64,000 bases of DNA from Flaccisagitta enflata (Eukaryota > Chaetognatha > Sagittoidea > Aphragmophora): NCBI GenBank assembly GCA_965153355.1, contig OZ231127.1, forward strand, positions 4,340,001 to 4,404,000. Direction: 5' to 3'. A program made the translations under genes and the position numbers. This document shows, piece after piece, positions 47,743-57,439 of this stretch (within the stretch, counting starts at the first letter, position 1; each line of letters begins with the position of its first letter). The notes beneath the pieces were generated by a model that saw only the letters and a list, made by a program, of their open reading frames with translations, had not been told where the DNA came from and did not search any database.

Positions 47743-48202
47743 TGACACATGCACACCTAAGAATGATTTTCAATACCACAAACACGAACAAAAACTCTGA
47801 CAGGCCCCTTTCATCACTGCCCCTGCCTACCCGTCCGCGACTAAGATTACATGTATCGGGCCTTGTTAATCACCCACTTGGTCACATCTAAAAAGAGGAA
47901 ACTTTTTTTTATATGAGACATCATATCTTGAACTCAACCTGGGCTCTTTAAATTTTTGTTGTTTTGAGGCTCGATATCTCTAATAAATTTTTTTGATTTT
48001 TTCGACACGTTAATAAAGTAAAAACGGTTTTAAATCCATTATTCAGTGATATTCTTTGTATCTCCAGTAAAAAGAACTATCATTTATTTAAATACAACTC
48101 TTAAAATGATTGCCTCAAAAATTTCCAAAAGTGAATCTCAGCCTGGGCATTCTCTTCTTTTGTTCTTAAAATTTTGGCAAATCTCAGGCTCATGTCTCTT
48201 GT

Positions 48203-48430
48203 AACAAGTGACGCGAGGTCACAATATGGTTGCGTCATTCCGACCACACGTGTGCACACTTCCAACCCCCCTCCAACACACTCACACACAAACGGTACCA
48301 ACTGCAGCGTCATAAATACGCGTTTTTTGTTTTTTTCGCGTTTTCAACTCGAGTGTGACAGACGGACCAACGGACGCGGACCAACGGACGGACAAAGCCT
48401 CCTAAAGAGTTGCGTGTCCGCAGCTAAAAA
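48203..48430 (-). mobile_element. Barcoded hairpin element (GATATTGTGA subfamily)
   Basis: AACAAGTGACGCGAGGTCAC, AATATGGTTGCGTCA, GGACCAACGGACGG run and hairpin AGTTGCGTGTCCGCAGCT (48408-48425) then AAAAA. The distal GTTGCGT matches the AGTTGCGT arm. Confidence 0.75.
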
Positions 48431-49204
48431 GGTCTCGTACAGAAAAAAAATAATTAGCTTTAAGCGAGAACACCCTTTTACGCGCTAAGCTCCCCTGCCC
48501 TGCCCATGGCCAAACCACAATAATTACATAGGAGAATTCTCAGAACACTCGTTGCTTAGGTGAAGCTTATATTGTCTTAGTCTTAGCAAGATTCAGTTTT
48601 TTTTATGAAGATCATTTTTTTCTTAATTGCAAACTAGAAAAATCTGCCACTCACTAGGCTGAAAAGAGAAAAAAATACTCTACTGGAATCCTTATTGGAT
48701 AACGCATTCAGATAAGTAATTTGACCAGCCAAAGCAGGAAAAGAAATTAATCAAAGGTAAATAAAACAATTAAAAGAGTGAGGTTCATTATTTCAGATGT
48801 TCATTTTTCATGTTTCCAGCCTTATAATTCCGATCGTTTCAAGCATCCGGTACTTGTGTTTCCTTATCTACCTGTCAGTTTTCGCATTTCTTCCTTCTTC
48901 GTTTCCCCTGATTACGGTATTTGACGGCCGTCCGCGCTGCCCACCGACGACATGATCATTGTGTAAATTCCTCTTAATACGTACTTTACAGGCCACTATG
49001 TCTCATCCGCGAGTGCCCCGCGGTTGCTTCGCGCGAATTTTATTTTTATTTTTTCTTCTGCATTTCTCTCTGAAAATGGCGATGAAGTTCACTCTATCGA
49101 TGTAAAACGCCTAACGGCTCAATTTAAGCTCGCGTTGAATTCTGGATCCAGTTTTTTGGGATGGCCCCTTTAAGTTGTACTTTCCTGTAATACGTCGCCA
49201 ACAA
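48431..49204. other. Upstream region of ECT2
   Basis: AT-rich, becoming GC-richer near 48990-49035 (CATCCGCGAGTGCCCCGCGG). Likely holds the promoter and 5' UTR of the next gene; no TATA box or other site is clear. Confidence 0.4.
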
Positions 49205-51005
49205 ATGGCATCGTCGATGACATCATTGCCAGCGGGAGACTGTCGTCCTTTGGACTCGGAGGAGGAGATTATTGAAAACTCGCTCAAAGTAGCGCAGCTG
49301 ATAGCCGTTGGACCTCAGCTAAGCGCCAATCAGGCTTTCGAAGAGGCCGTCAAAAAAATGAATCTGTCGGTTTGCATTTCATTTTGGTTCTCATCTTTCA
49401 ACGCCCAGGTGAGAAATATCGTTTAGCGGCGTCCATGAGTCGACCCATCATGGACAGCAAATGGATCCACGAAAGTTGGGTCCGTCGAGAAGATCCTCTT
49501 TTCTCCGCCATGGAAGAGTCTTGGGTCGCCGCCCATCGACTTCTTCCGGTCTTCTTTGGCTGCTTCCTTTTCTTCGTTGGTTTTGACGAGGAAACGGAGA
49601 TTCTTTTGAAGAAGCTTGCCGAATCCAACGGGGCGATGGTCGTGCCACGTAGAGACCGACGTCTCACCCATATTATCATCGGCGGAAACTTCCAAGGCGA
49701 CTTTCAAGAGCTTTGCGACCAATTCCACGTCGTCAGAGCCCAATGGCTTCAAAGGTCGATTGACATGGCATTCAAAGTCGAGGAAGCGTCGTTTCTGTAT
49801 TCCAAAGAAGAGGATCATGGGCCGTCCTTCCGCGGCCTCTCGCTGGACGCTACGCCCCAAGTCCTCAGCTCCACTCCGACCGGCGACACTCGGACCGGCG
49901 AAGACCGTTTTGGTGGGAAGAGCAAAGATCCGCCCCGCGCCGGTTCACTTTCATCTAATGGTGAGTCCTCGATAAGAAACGGCCGTTTTGCGCATTTCAA
50001 CATTTGCGTGACCGAACGACCAACCAAACGACTGACTGACCAACCGGTGGACAGACGGTCACAACCTCTTTTATCGAAGTGCGGGGACGCACTAAAAATG
50101 AGTATTGATGCAAGTGGGTTCAATTACAGACGGGACCCTAATAAGAGCGGAGGAGGGACCCAAAGTTTTAGCATCACCCCTTACAGCTTATATAGTTGAA
50201 GCAAATTTCTAATTTGCTGTGGCAGAATATACCTTAGGTGGATACAATTGGCGCCACCGTGGCGATTTTAAAATTTTCACCTAGAACACCCCCAAATTAT
50301 CAAAATTTGAGAAAAAATTGTTCATTTTTTGAGGGGGCACCAGAGGGTGATTTTGCGAAATCTAAGTGTGTTCTAGGTGGAAATTCAAAAATCGCCACGG
50401 TGGCGCCAATTGTATCCACCTAAGGTGTAAACCGCCATAGCAAGTGAGAAGAATGCTTGAGCCATATAAGCTCTAGGGGGTGATGCTAAAACTTTGGGTC
50501 CCTCCTCCGCTCTTATTAGGGTCCCGTCTGTACTTTGACCCTTCTTCACGCCTTTTTCCTATTCTACATCGCTCTTTCTCCTCTCCTTCCTCACCTACAC
50601 TGCACTTCTCGCGACTATCGTTGTAGGGCCTTTTTTCCGCACTCCGAAAGGGCGATCGTTAAAAAGATCAAATGCATTTATCTGGGCGCCTTCTTTGCTC
50701 TCCTCGGCGCCTTCATCGCTCTCCTCGGCGCCTTCATCGCTCTCCTCGGCGCCTTCATCGCTCTCCTTGGCGCCTTCATCGCTCTCCTTGGCGCCTTCAT
50801 CGCTCTCCTCGGCGCCTTCATCGCTCTCCTCGGCGCCTTCATCGCTCTCCTCGGCGCCTTCATCGCTCTCCTCGGCGCCTTCATTGCTCTCCTCGGCGCC
50901 TTCATCGCTCTCCTTGACAGCCTCCTCTTCCGCGGAGATTAAGAAATCGATGAAGGCGTGTTTGGACAAATATGTTTCCGCTTCCTTGCGGCATTTAACC
51001 GACGA
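49205..51005 (+). CDS. ECT2: ECT2 / Pebble, RhoGEF, N-terminal BRCT part (incomplete)
   Basis: ECT2 activates RhoA at the spindle midzone and equatorial cortex for cytokinesis; its N-terminal BRCT repeats bind centralspindlin and restrain the DH-PH part. Exons seen: 49205-49369, 49409-49960, 50627-51005. Exon 2 gives GEKYRLAASMSRPIMDSKWI (end of BRCT1) and then a full BRCT2: FFGCFLFFVGFDEETEILLK, LAESNGAMVVPRRDRRLTHI, FHVVRAQWLQRSIDMAFK, with FLYSKEED, matching human ECT2 closely. Exon 1 (KVAQLIAVGPQLSANQAFEE) plausibly starts BRCT0. Between them only 39 bp exist, out of phase, so most of BRCT0 and BRCT1 is missing from this sequence. Exon 3 begins GPFFRTPKGRSLKRSNAF (NLS-like) and then an SSAPSSL repeat. 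DH-PH exons are not in the window. Confidence 0.75.
50000..50098 (-). mobile_element. Barcoded hairpin element, AGTGCG barcode, 5' part unclear
   Basis: GACCAACCAAACGACTGACTG run, then hairpin AGTGCGGGGACGCACT (50078-50093) followed by AAAAA. Body resembles the sequence at 29630-29710. It lies just inside ECT2 intron 2; the AACAAGG end is not visible. Confidence 0.6.
50127..50530. mobile_element. 404-bp TA-flanked palindromic MITE, intact
   Basis: CAGACGGGACCCTAATAAGA and TCTTATTAGGGTCCCGTCTG are exact inverted ends, TA on both sides (50125-50126, 50531-50532). Almost the entire element is self-complementary, including GGTGGATACAATTGGCGCC / GGCGCCAATTGTATCCACC. It serves as the empty site for the interrupted copy at 29971-30575. 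Confidence 0.92.
50695..50925 (+). repeat. 21-bp coding minisatellite within ECT2 exon 3
   Basis: About eleven units of CTCTCCTCGGCGCCTTCATCG, encoding SSAPSSL in the frame that joins ECT2 exon 2. The minus-strand frame (GAEESDE repeats) is also open; the + frame is preferred because it continues from the phase-1 donor at 49960 through the acceptor TTGTAG at 50621-50626. Confidence 0.8.
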
Positions 51006-51221
51006 GTAGGTTGAAAACACGACTGACCTCCATGTTTTATTAGTTGCAATGTTGTATCAGATTGAACAAAATCAAGCGATTACGAAGAATAACGGTCATT
51101 CTCTTATCTATTAGTGTCTCGCGGAACATATTGACACTACAATCAAGAGCCTATAGATTTGTTAAGTTGCAGATGTGCCCGTTATACATTTCCATTTAAA
51201 AAAAGAAAAATTGTTCATTCC

Positions 51222-51472
51222 TTTTTAGATGCGTCCGTCAGGAACGCATCTCTATAAGAGGGTCGGTCCGTCGGTCCGTCGGTCCGTCCGTATGTCCGTT
51301 ACGCAAGTGCAAAAACCGCGTTTCTCGGCTGTTTTTGGCCACGTCAAGATCCTATACTGAAACAAATGACCAACCAACCAACATGTTCGTCCATCTGTCT
51401 CTCCATACATGTCACATGATCAATACACGCAGAGACACGGCCCGGACGCATCTTTGCCCGGTCGGGCTTGTT
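51222..51472 (+). mobile_element. Barcoded hairpin element, AGATGCGTCC barcode
   Basis: TTTTT, left arm AGATGCGTCCGTCA, right arm GGAACGCATCT, CTATAAGAGGGTCGGTCCG. Far end GGACGCATCT (51444-51453) is the exact complement of AGATGCGTCC; ends CGGTCGGGCTTGTT. Confidence 0.88.
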
Positions 51473-51502
51473 GAAAAATACACTAGTCGATTCTGTGACT
51501 AA

Positions 51503-51698
51503 TTTTTAGTCGCGTGCTACGCGACTCTACACCCCGCTTTGTCGGTCCGTCAGTCCGTCCGTCCGTCCGTCACACTTTACTTTTTCGGCGTTTATGGGGT
51601 TTTTGGCTATACCGCTCCTGCCCAAATGCTCCACTGACCTCAAATATGGCCCCTGCCCACCCGCACGCGACTGGGGTAGCCAAGTATCCGGCCTTGTT
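51503..51698 (+). mobile_element. Barcoded hairpin element, AGTCGCGTGC barcode
   Basis: TTTTT, hairpin AGTCGCGTGCTACGCGACT (51508-51526), CTACACCCCGCTTTGTCGG. Far end GCACGCGACT (51663-51672), GGGGTAGCCAAGTATCCGGC and CTTGTT. The most regular member of the family. Confidence 0.9.
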
Positions 51699-51812
51699 CT
51701 TTTCTTTGTCGTCACACTTGATAGGAGCGTAGAAACTTGATTAGCATAGCTAGTACAGCCGTTAGCAGTTTGTGATGTAACTCGGTAGATCAACGAGCTT
51801 TCGAGGAAGCGA

Positions 51813-52095
51813 AACAAGGCCAAGTAGGCCAACGATGCGTCCTCTCTGAATGAATGTTTTTATGAATGAGTGTTTTTTTATGAATGAATGTTTTTTTTAT
51901 GAATGAATGTCACTTGTGAATGAATGAATGAATGATTGAATGAATGAATTACCTGATGTATCTTCTTATACTGGGGTAGAACCACTTTTCTGTAGAAAAT
52001 TGCTTGATTTTGATGTTTTTAATGAATGCATCACCGACCGACCAACCAACCAACGGACACAGCCTATTATAGAGATGCAAGGACGCATCTAAAAA
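51813..52095 (-). mobile_element. Barcoded hairpin element, AGATGCGTCC barcode
   Basis: AACAAGGCCAAGTAGGCCAA, GATGCGTCCTC (51834-51844), GAATGAATG body, CTATTATAG, hairpin AGATGCAAGGACGCATCT (52073-52090), AAAAAA. Confidence 0.9.
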
Positions 52096-52312
52096 AGTAA
52101 CGCGAGGTCACAATATCTTTGCTTTGCGGGTGGATGGACAGGGGCGCCCAACCATCATCCACACCCCAATCCCCTGACACCACACCCCCCCCTCCCCACA
52201 CACACACACATACTGAGTCTCTGAAACGCTCGTATTCAACTTTTTTTACTCGATCCAACGCACTGATGGACGCACAAAGCCTTCTACAGAGTTCCGTGTC
52301 CACAATTAAAAA
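52096..52312 (-). mobile_element. Barcoded hairpin element (GATATTGTGA subfamily), adjacent to the previous copy
   Basis: AAGTAACGCGAGGTCACAAT, ATCTTTGCTTTGCGGGTGG, a CA tract, GATGGACGCACAAAGCC and the degraded hairpin AGTTCCGTGTCCACAATT then AAAAA. It starts at the A-run that ends the upstream copy, so one element inserted beside the other. Confidence 0.65.
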
Positions 52313-52687
52313 TCTTTAAGGAAAGATGCTTTTCTAATCACTTAACTCTTCAGTCTGAATTAGCGATTCAATCGCGTTGCTGATTACGTCCAAATCATGA
52401 GAAAATCATGGAATATTACTTCTAAAGAAAAACTTCTGATTGTACGTTGTGTTATGTGATTAGGTGATGGGTGATGTGAATGACGATGAAGTGTCAACTA
52501 CTAAACTGCCACAGTGACAAAGTATATAAAGTGACAAAGTATGTAAATGTAAAATGTGTACAGTGTAATCGTTGAGACTGACGCAGCGCAGACAAAACAC
52601 GCAATTATTGCATAACTATGGCAAAAAAAATTTTACAGAGATTTTCAAACAACCAAAAATGGTAGTAAATATGAACGGATTTGGATA

Positions 52688-52958
52688 AACAAGGCCAAGT
52701 AGGCCAACGATGCGTCCTCTTTGAATGAACGTTTTTTGTGAATGAATGTTTTTTTATGAATGAATGTCATTTGTGAATGAATGAATGATTAAATGAATGA
52801 ATTACTTGATGTATGCTTCTTTTACTGGGGTAGAACCACTTTTCTGTTGAAAAGATGCTTGATTTTGATGTTTTTAATGAATGCGTTACCGACCAACCGA
52901 CCGACCAACCAACCGACGGACACAGCCTATTATAGAGATGCGAGGACGCATCTAAAAA
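52688..52958 (-). mobile_element. Barcoded hairpin element, AGATGCGTCC barcode
   Basis: AACAAGGCCAAGTAGGCCAA, GATGCGTCCTC (52709-52719), GAATGAATG body, CCGACCAACCGACCGACC run, hairpin AGATGCGAGGACGCATCT (52936-52953), AAAAA. Confidence 0.9.
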
Positions 52959-53031
52959 CTAGGCCAAAACTAGGCCAAAACTAGGCCAAAAGATTCAAGG
53001 ATTTACTCCCAACCGTTGGCCACAATCAACA

Positions 53032-53294
53032 TTTTAAGTGCGTCCTCGCACTTCTATAAGATGTCATGGCCGTTGGTCTGTCAGTTGGTCTGTCTGTTGG
53101 TCTGTCTGTCGGTCGGTAACGCAATCGTTTGAAATGCGCAAAACGGCTGATTCTGACCTATTTCTTCATTCCTATCACCTTTCATGCCTTACCACGTTTA
53201 TTTTCATTCATTCATTCATTCATTCATCAAAAACGTTCATTCACAAATTCTTAATCAAGTGAGGTGCACTTATTGGCCTTAACTTTGCCTTGTT
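53032..53294 (+). mobile_element. Barcoded hairpin element, AAGTGCG barcode
   Basis: TTTT, hairpin AAGTGCGTCCTCGCACTT (53036-53053), CTATAAGATGTCATGGCCG, GTTGGTCTGTC run, TTCATTCATTC body. Far end GAGGTGCACTTATTGGCC then TTTGCCTTGTT; TGCACTT keeps six of seven arm bases. Confidence 0.82.
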
Positions 53295-53410
53295 GTAAAA
53301 TATGGAAAGATTTCATTTGCCCATTATCTTTTCATTCCATAAAACCTTACAAAAAATGCTTCGATGCTAATGAAATTTTTACTGTAGCTTGGAGACATAC
53401 TCAGGAGGTA

Positions 53411-55698
53411 CAGTACAAGAATCAAAGAACTGGGTAACTGGAGGGAAGCCGTATCTGTAAAACGGCTAGGATTCATGATCAAATTTTTTCCCACAAAATG
53501 CACCTATGTTGGTTTTGGAGCCATTCCAACAAATTTATTTTTTTTTTGTCAAAAATTTTTTTTTCTGTTTTTGGCTGATTTTGACCACAAAAATCACACT
53601 AAAAAAAATTCTTTCATATGTATGTTAGTTAGATGCGTTAACACAAATTTCATTTTTTGTTGGGGATTTTCCGCCAATTTTTGTGGCTATGGCACCCAAA
53701 ACTCAAAAAACACAAAAAGTAGGATATTTCCTAAGATTTTCAATAAAATCCCTTGATTTTTGGTGTGGTAGTAGTTTTAGGATTCACTAATAAGTGTGCA
53801 AAATTTCAGTTCTTAAAATGAATTTTTGATACAGTTATGAAATTTTAAATTTTTCACAAAATGCAATGTAGGACGTTTTTTGGTCAAAATTTTTTTTTTC
53901 AAATAAAAAAATTTGTCAATTGTTATTTTTTGATAAGATAAATAACAAATTAAGAGTTTCTAAAAAAAATTTTGAACTAGCCCTCTTAGAAAAAAAATTT
54001 TTTTCTCAAAATTTGTGAAAATGACCCATTTTTTGAAGTTGAATAAAAACTGTTCCTGTCATCCGATCATCTTCATTTTTGGTGGAGTTGTTACCTGTTA
54101 TCTACCCTAACTTCACCTAAAATTTGAGCTCACTGCGACTAACGGTTGTGGAGATATTGACGTTCAAAGTTACTTTGTCAGAGCAAAAACAAGCAAAATT
54201 GGCATTTTGGCTATTTTTGAGCTTGCATAAAATTGTATTTTTTCCTTCACACACCTCCATTTTGGCTGAAGTTATGTTTATGCAAATACTCATATTCCAA
54301 AATTTCACACTTGTCAGTTAAGCCGTTTTACAGTTATGTTAGTCCAAAGTTTCAAAAAATGCAAATTTTTCAACAAAAACTATATGAAAATTTTTCAAAA
54401 AAATTGGAAAAAAAAGTTTTCATCAGGGTTTTTGAGTTGGGAAAATAAAATAATTTTTTATTTTTTGGACCCCCCCTTTGGAGACCTTTTTTTAGTCGCG
54501 GACAAGCGACTCTATAAGAGGCTTTGTCCGTCCGTCGGTTGGTTGGTCCGTCGGTTGGTTGGTCCGTTGGTCGGTCCGTCACGCTCGAGTTGAAAACTAT
54601 CGCAAAGTGTGAAAACGCGCATTCTCGCCCCTGCCCACCCGTCCGCGACTGGTTTTGGCCGTGTATCCGGCCTTGTTGAAAAATTTTCGCTGATTTTTCC
54701 GCCTAAGATTTGATTGAAAAATTTGCATTTTTTGAAACTTTGGACCACCATAACTGTAAAACGGCTTGACTGACAAGTGTGAAATTTTGCAATATGAATA
54801 TATGCATAAAAATGAGTAACTTCAGCCAAAATGGAGGTGTGTGAAGGAAAAAATACAATTTTATAAAAGCTCAAAAATGGCCAAAATGCCAATTTTGCTG
54901 ATTTTGCTCTGACAAAGCAACTTTGAACGTCAATATCTCCGCAACCGTTAGTCGCAGTGAGCTCAAATTTTAGGTGAAGTTAGGGTAGATAACAGGTAAC
55001 AACTCCACCAAAAATGAAGATGATCAGATGACAGGAACAGTTTTTATTCAACTTCAAAAAATGGGTCATTTTCACAAATTTGGAAAAAAAAAATTTTTAA
55101 TAAGAGGGCTAGTTCAAAAATTTTTTTAGAAACTCATAATTTGTTATTTATTTTATCAAAAAATAACAATTGGCAAAATTTTTTATTTGAAAAAAAAAAA
55201 TTTGACCAAAAATTGTCCTACATTGCATTTTGTGAAAAATTTAAAATTTCATAATTGTATCAAAAATTCATTTTAAGAGCTGAAATTTTGCTCACTTATT
55301 AGTGAATCCCAATACTACTACCACACCAAAAATTAAGGGATTTTATTGAAAATCTTAGGATATATCCCACTTTTTGTGTTTTTTGAGTTTTGGGTGCCAT
55401 AGCCACAAAAATTGGCGGAAAATCCCCAACAAAAAATGAAATTTGTGTTAAACTATCTGACTAATATACACATGAAAGGATTTTTTTTTAGTGTAATTTC
55501 TGTGGTCAAAATCAGCCAAAAACTGAAAAAAAAATTTTTGGACAAAAAAAAAAATGAATTTGTTGGAATGGCTCCAAAACCTTAAACAACATAGTACACC
55601 TATAGGTGCATTTTGTGGTAAAAAATTTGATCATGAATCCTAGCCGTTTTACAGATATGGCTTCCCTCCAGTTACCCAGTTCTTTGATTCTCGTACTG
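53411..55698. mobile_element. 2.3-kb palindromic TA-flanked element
   Basis: Arms of about 1 kb are near-perfect inverted repeats, from CAGTACAAGAATCAAAGAAC at the left to GTTCTTTGATTCTCGTACTG's counterpart at the right (TTCTTTGATTCTCGTACTG ends at 55698). TA flanks both ends (53409-53410, 55699-55700). Examples of facing segments: GGCTAGGATTCATGATCAAA and TTTGATCATGAATCCTAGCC. The centre holds a barcoded hairpin element. No transposase frame. Confidence 0.9.
54490..54677 (+). mobile_element. Barcoded hairpin element at the centre of the palindrome, AGTCGCGGAC barcode
   Basis: T-run, hairpin AGTCGCGGACAAGCGACT (54494-54511), CTATAAGAGGCTTTGTCCG, GGTTGGTTGGTCCG run. Far end GTCCGCGACT (54641-54650), complementary to all ten bases AGTCGCGGAC, i.e. 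beyond the 6-bp local stem; ends GTGTATCCGGCCTTGTT. Confidence 0.9.
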
Positions 55699-55700
55699 TA

Positions 55701-56305
55701 GCAGCTAAAAAATCATGCGGAAATTCCAAAAACTCTGGCTATAAGAGCATTTTTTCTTTTCCTTTCATTTTCATCAATTTCTAAAACTTCACTTTTTTTT
55801 ACTGTTATTGCTCTCTACTGCAAAAAAATTGGAAGAATTCTATGATTTTTACACCAAACCATCTACACAATATACTTAAGCTTCAGTTCAATTTTTATGA
55901 AAATCGGATACTGTCAAGTATGGTTTTACATCGTTTTTGTTTTCCGCCAAAAATTTTTTTGCCATAGTTAACCTTAGAAAGGTGAAATAGAAATGACCAG
56001 AAACAGAATTGTTTTTCGAAAGAAAAGACCAGGAACTGAGGGGGGTTTCTAGGTCGTGGTGCAGAACAGCGTCAAATTTGACAAATCGTTCTGTTCTGTG
56101 GTGGAATGCGCTGCTATGCAGCGGAAATATAACAAAAACTAAAGTCTTATGCATGCTTAATACTCCTTAAATTAATTAAAGAACGGTTAACTGACCAATG
56201 GTATTGTCGGTATTTATCTCGCATCGGTAAAGTCGCAGCATACTTAGTGAAACAACAAAATTCTTTAAAAAGAATTGCACGGAAAACACAAGATGTTGCC
56301 ACGTA
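55701..56305. other. Non-coding AT-rich stretch
   Basis: No exon, RNA gene or repeat I can support. Small frames on the minus strand have no recognisable content. Confidence 0.5.
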
Positions 56306-56435
56306 AAAAACCGAATCTGTCTCTGAATGCAAAATTTTGCATTTCTAAACACATGGCCTGTTTCTTAAAAGTGTTTAGACTGATGCCATGTTTTTCAAAT
56401 GCAAAATTTTGAATTCAGAGACAGATTCGGTTTAT
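56306..56435. mobile_element. Short TA-flanked hairpin MITE
   Basis: Arms of about 55 bp: ACCGAATCTGTCTCTGAATG, CAAAATTTTGCATTT and CATGGC face GCCATG, AAATGCAAAATTTTG and AATTCAGAGACAGATTCGGT. TA at 56304-56305 and 56436-56437. Confidence 0.75.
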
Positions 56436-56696
56436 TACGCGAGACATGTCAATGCACAAGAATCAATTTTTATTAAAAATCCATTAATTTCACATCCTTT
56501 TTTCTCACATTTCCTAAGCATATGGTACAGAAAAACGTTTTCCTATGCAAAAAATTGATGATTACCAACCACAAATCCTTTTTCTCAATAAAAATTCGTT
56601 GAATATATAAAATAGAAAATATTGTATAAATCGTTTTGACATGTCAAATTTTGTATTTGTTTGCACTGTGACTTAGTCAGAGACAATCGCACCACT

Positions 56697-57197
56697 CGGG
56701 TGTGTCAATATGCAAAAGATCTTCTGATCAGCTCATCATCATCAGGGAGTATAAAGTCATTAATTACAAGACACTTACCATTTTTATTTTTTTCAGTTTT
56801 AGTCATCTTCTGTTTTTTTAGCGCATGTAAAGATTGTTAAAAATATATGTACTTTTAGCAACTGTACCCAGTTTTGTTAAAAATGAGACTGATATATCAT
56901 TTAGAAAATTATATTTTTTCAACTACTAAGTCTTTTTGTATATAAGCAGAAGTTTTTTTACAGTATTAGGAATAAGAAAACCAACAGGTTTTGACTTTTT
57001 TCCTTATCATCAATAATCCAGGTGCAAAACCAGCTGCACTACAATATACAAATTAGGGGCTAAATAGGGATTTAGAAAAAAACGGAAGATGAATGAAATT
57101 TGAAAAAAGAAAAATGGTAAGTGTCTTAGAATTAATGTCACAACACCCCTCATGATGATGGTCTGATCAAAAAACCTTTTGCATATTGTCACACCCG
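56697..57197. mobile_element. MITE with CGGGTGTGTCA termini and 11-bp target duplication
   Basis: Left CGGGTGTGTCAATATGCAAA and right TTTGCATATTGTCACACCCG are inverted ends. Perfect 11-bp direct repeat ATCGCACCACT at 56686-56696 and 57198-57208. Inverted similarity extends inside (AGACACTTACCATTTTT / AAAAATGGTAAGTGTCT). Confidence 0.92.
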
Positions 57198-57439
57198 ATC
57201 GCACCACTCGTCGCCCGCTCTGTTCGCTCCATTTGTTCGCTCGCACTGCTCACTTTGCTCATTCGCTATGATGATTTTGTTCATTCGCTCTGTCCACGAG
57301 CTTGCTCACTCCTTTGTGGAACAGTAAAAATTCTTGAATATGTGTTCACTCTGTGAAGAAACGCGTTTTTAGCGGGCGCTAGAAACACACCTAGAATCGG
57401 TTTCTCGGCGTTCCCAGTGGAAATCACGGATGGAGTCAA

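Noticed and set aside
47412-47756. Minus-strand frame with LSRALSDLSRALSG repeats
   Set aside because: Lies on a 21-bp array within a barcoded element; no supporting context.
50595-51020. Minus-strand GAEESDE-repeat frame as a gene
   Set aside because: The + frame continues in phase from ECT2 exon 2 through a good acceptor, while the minus frame has no recognised neighbour. Not fully excluded.
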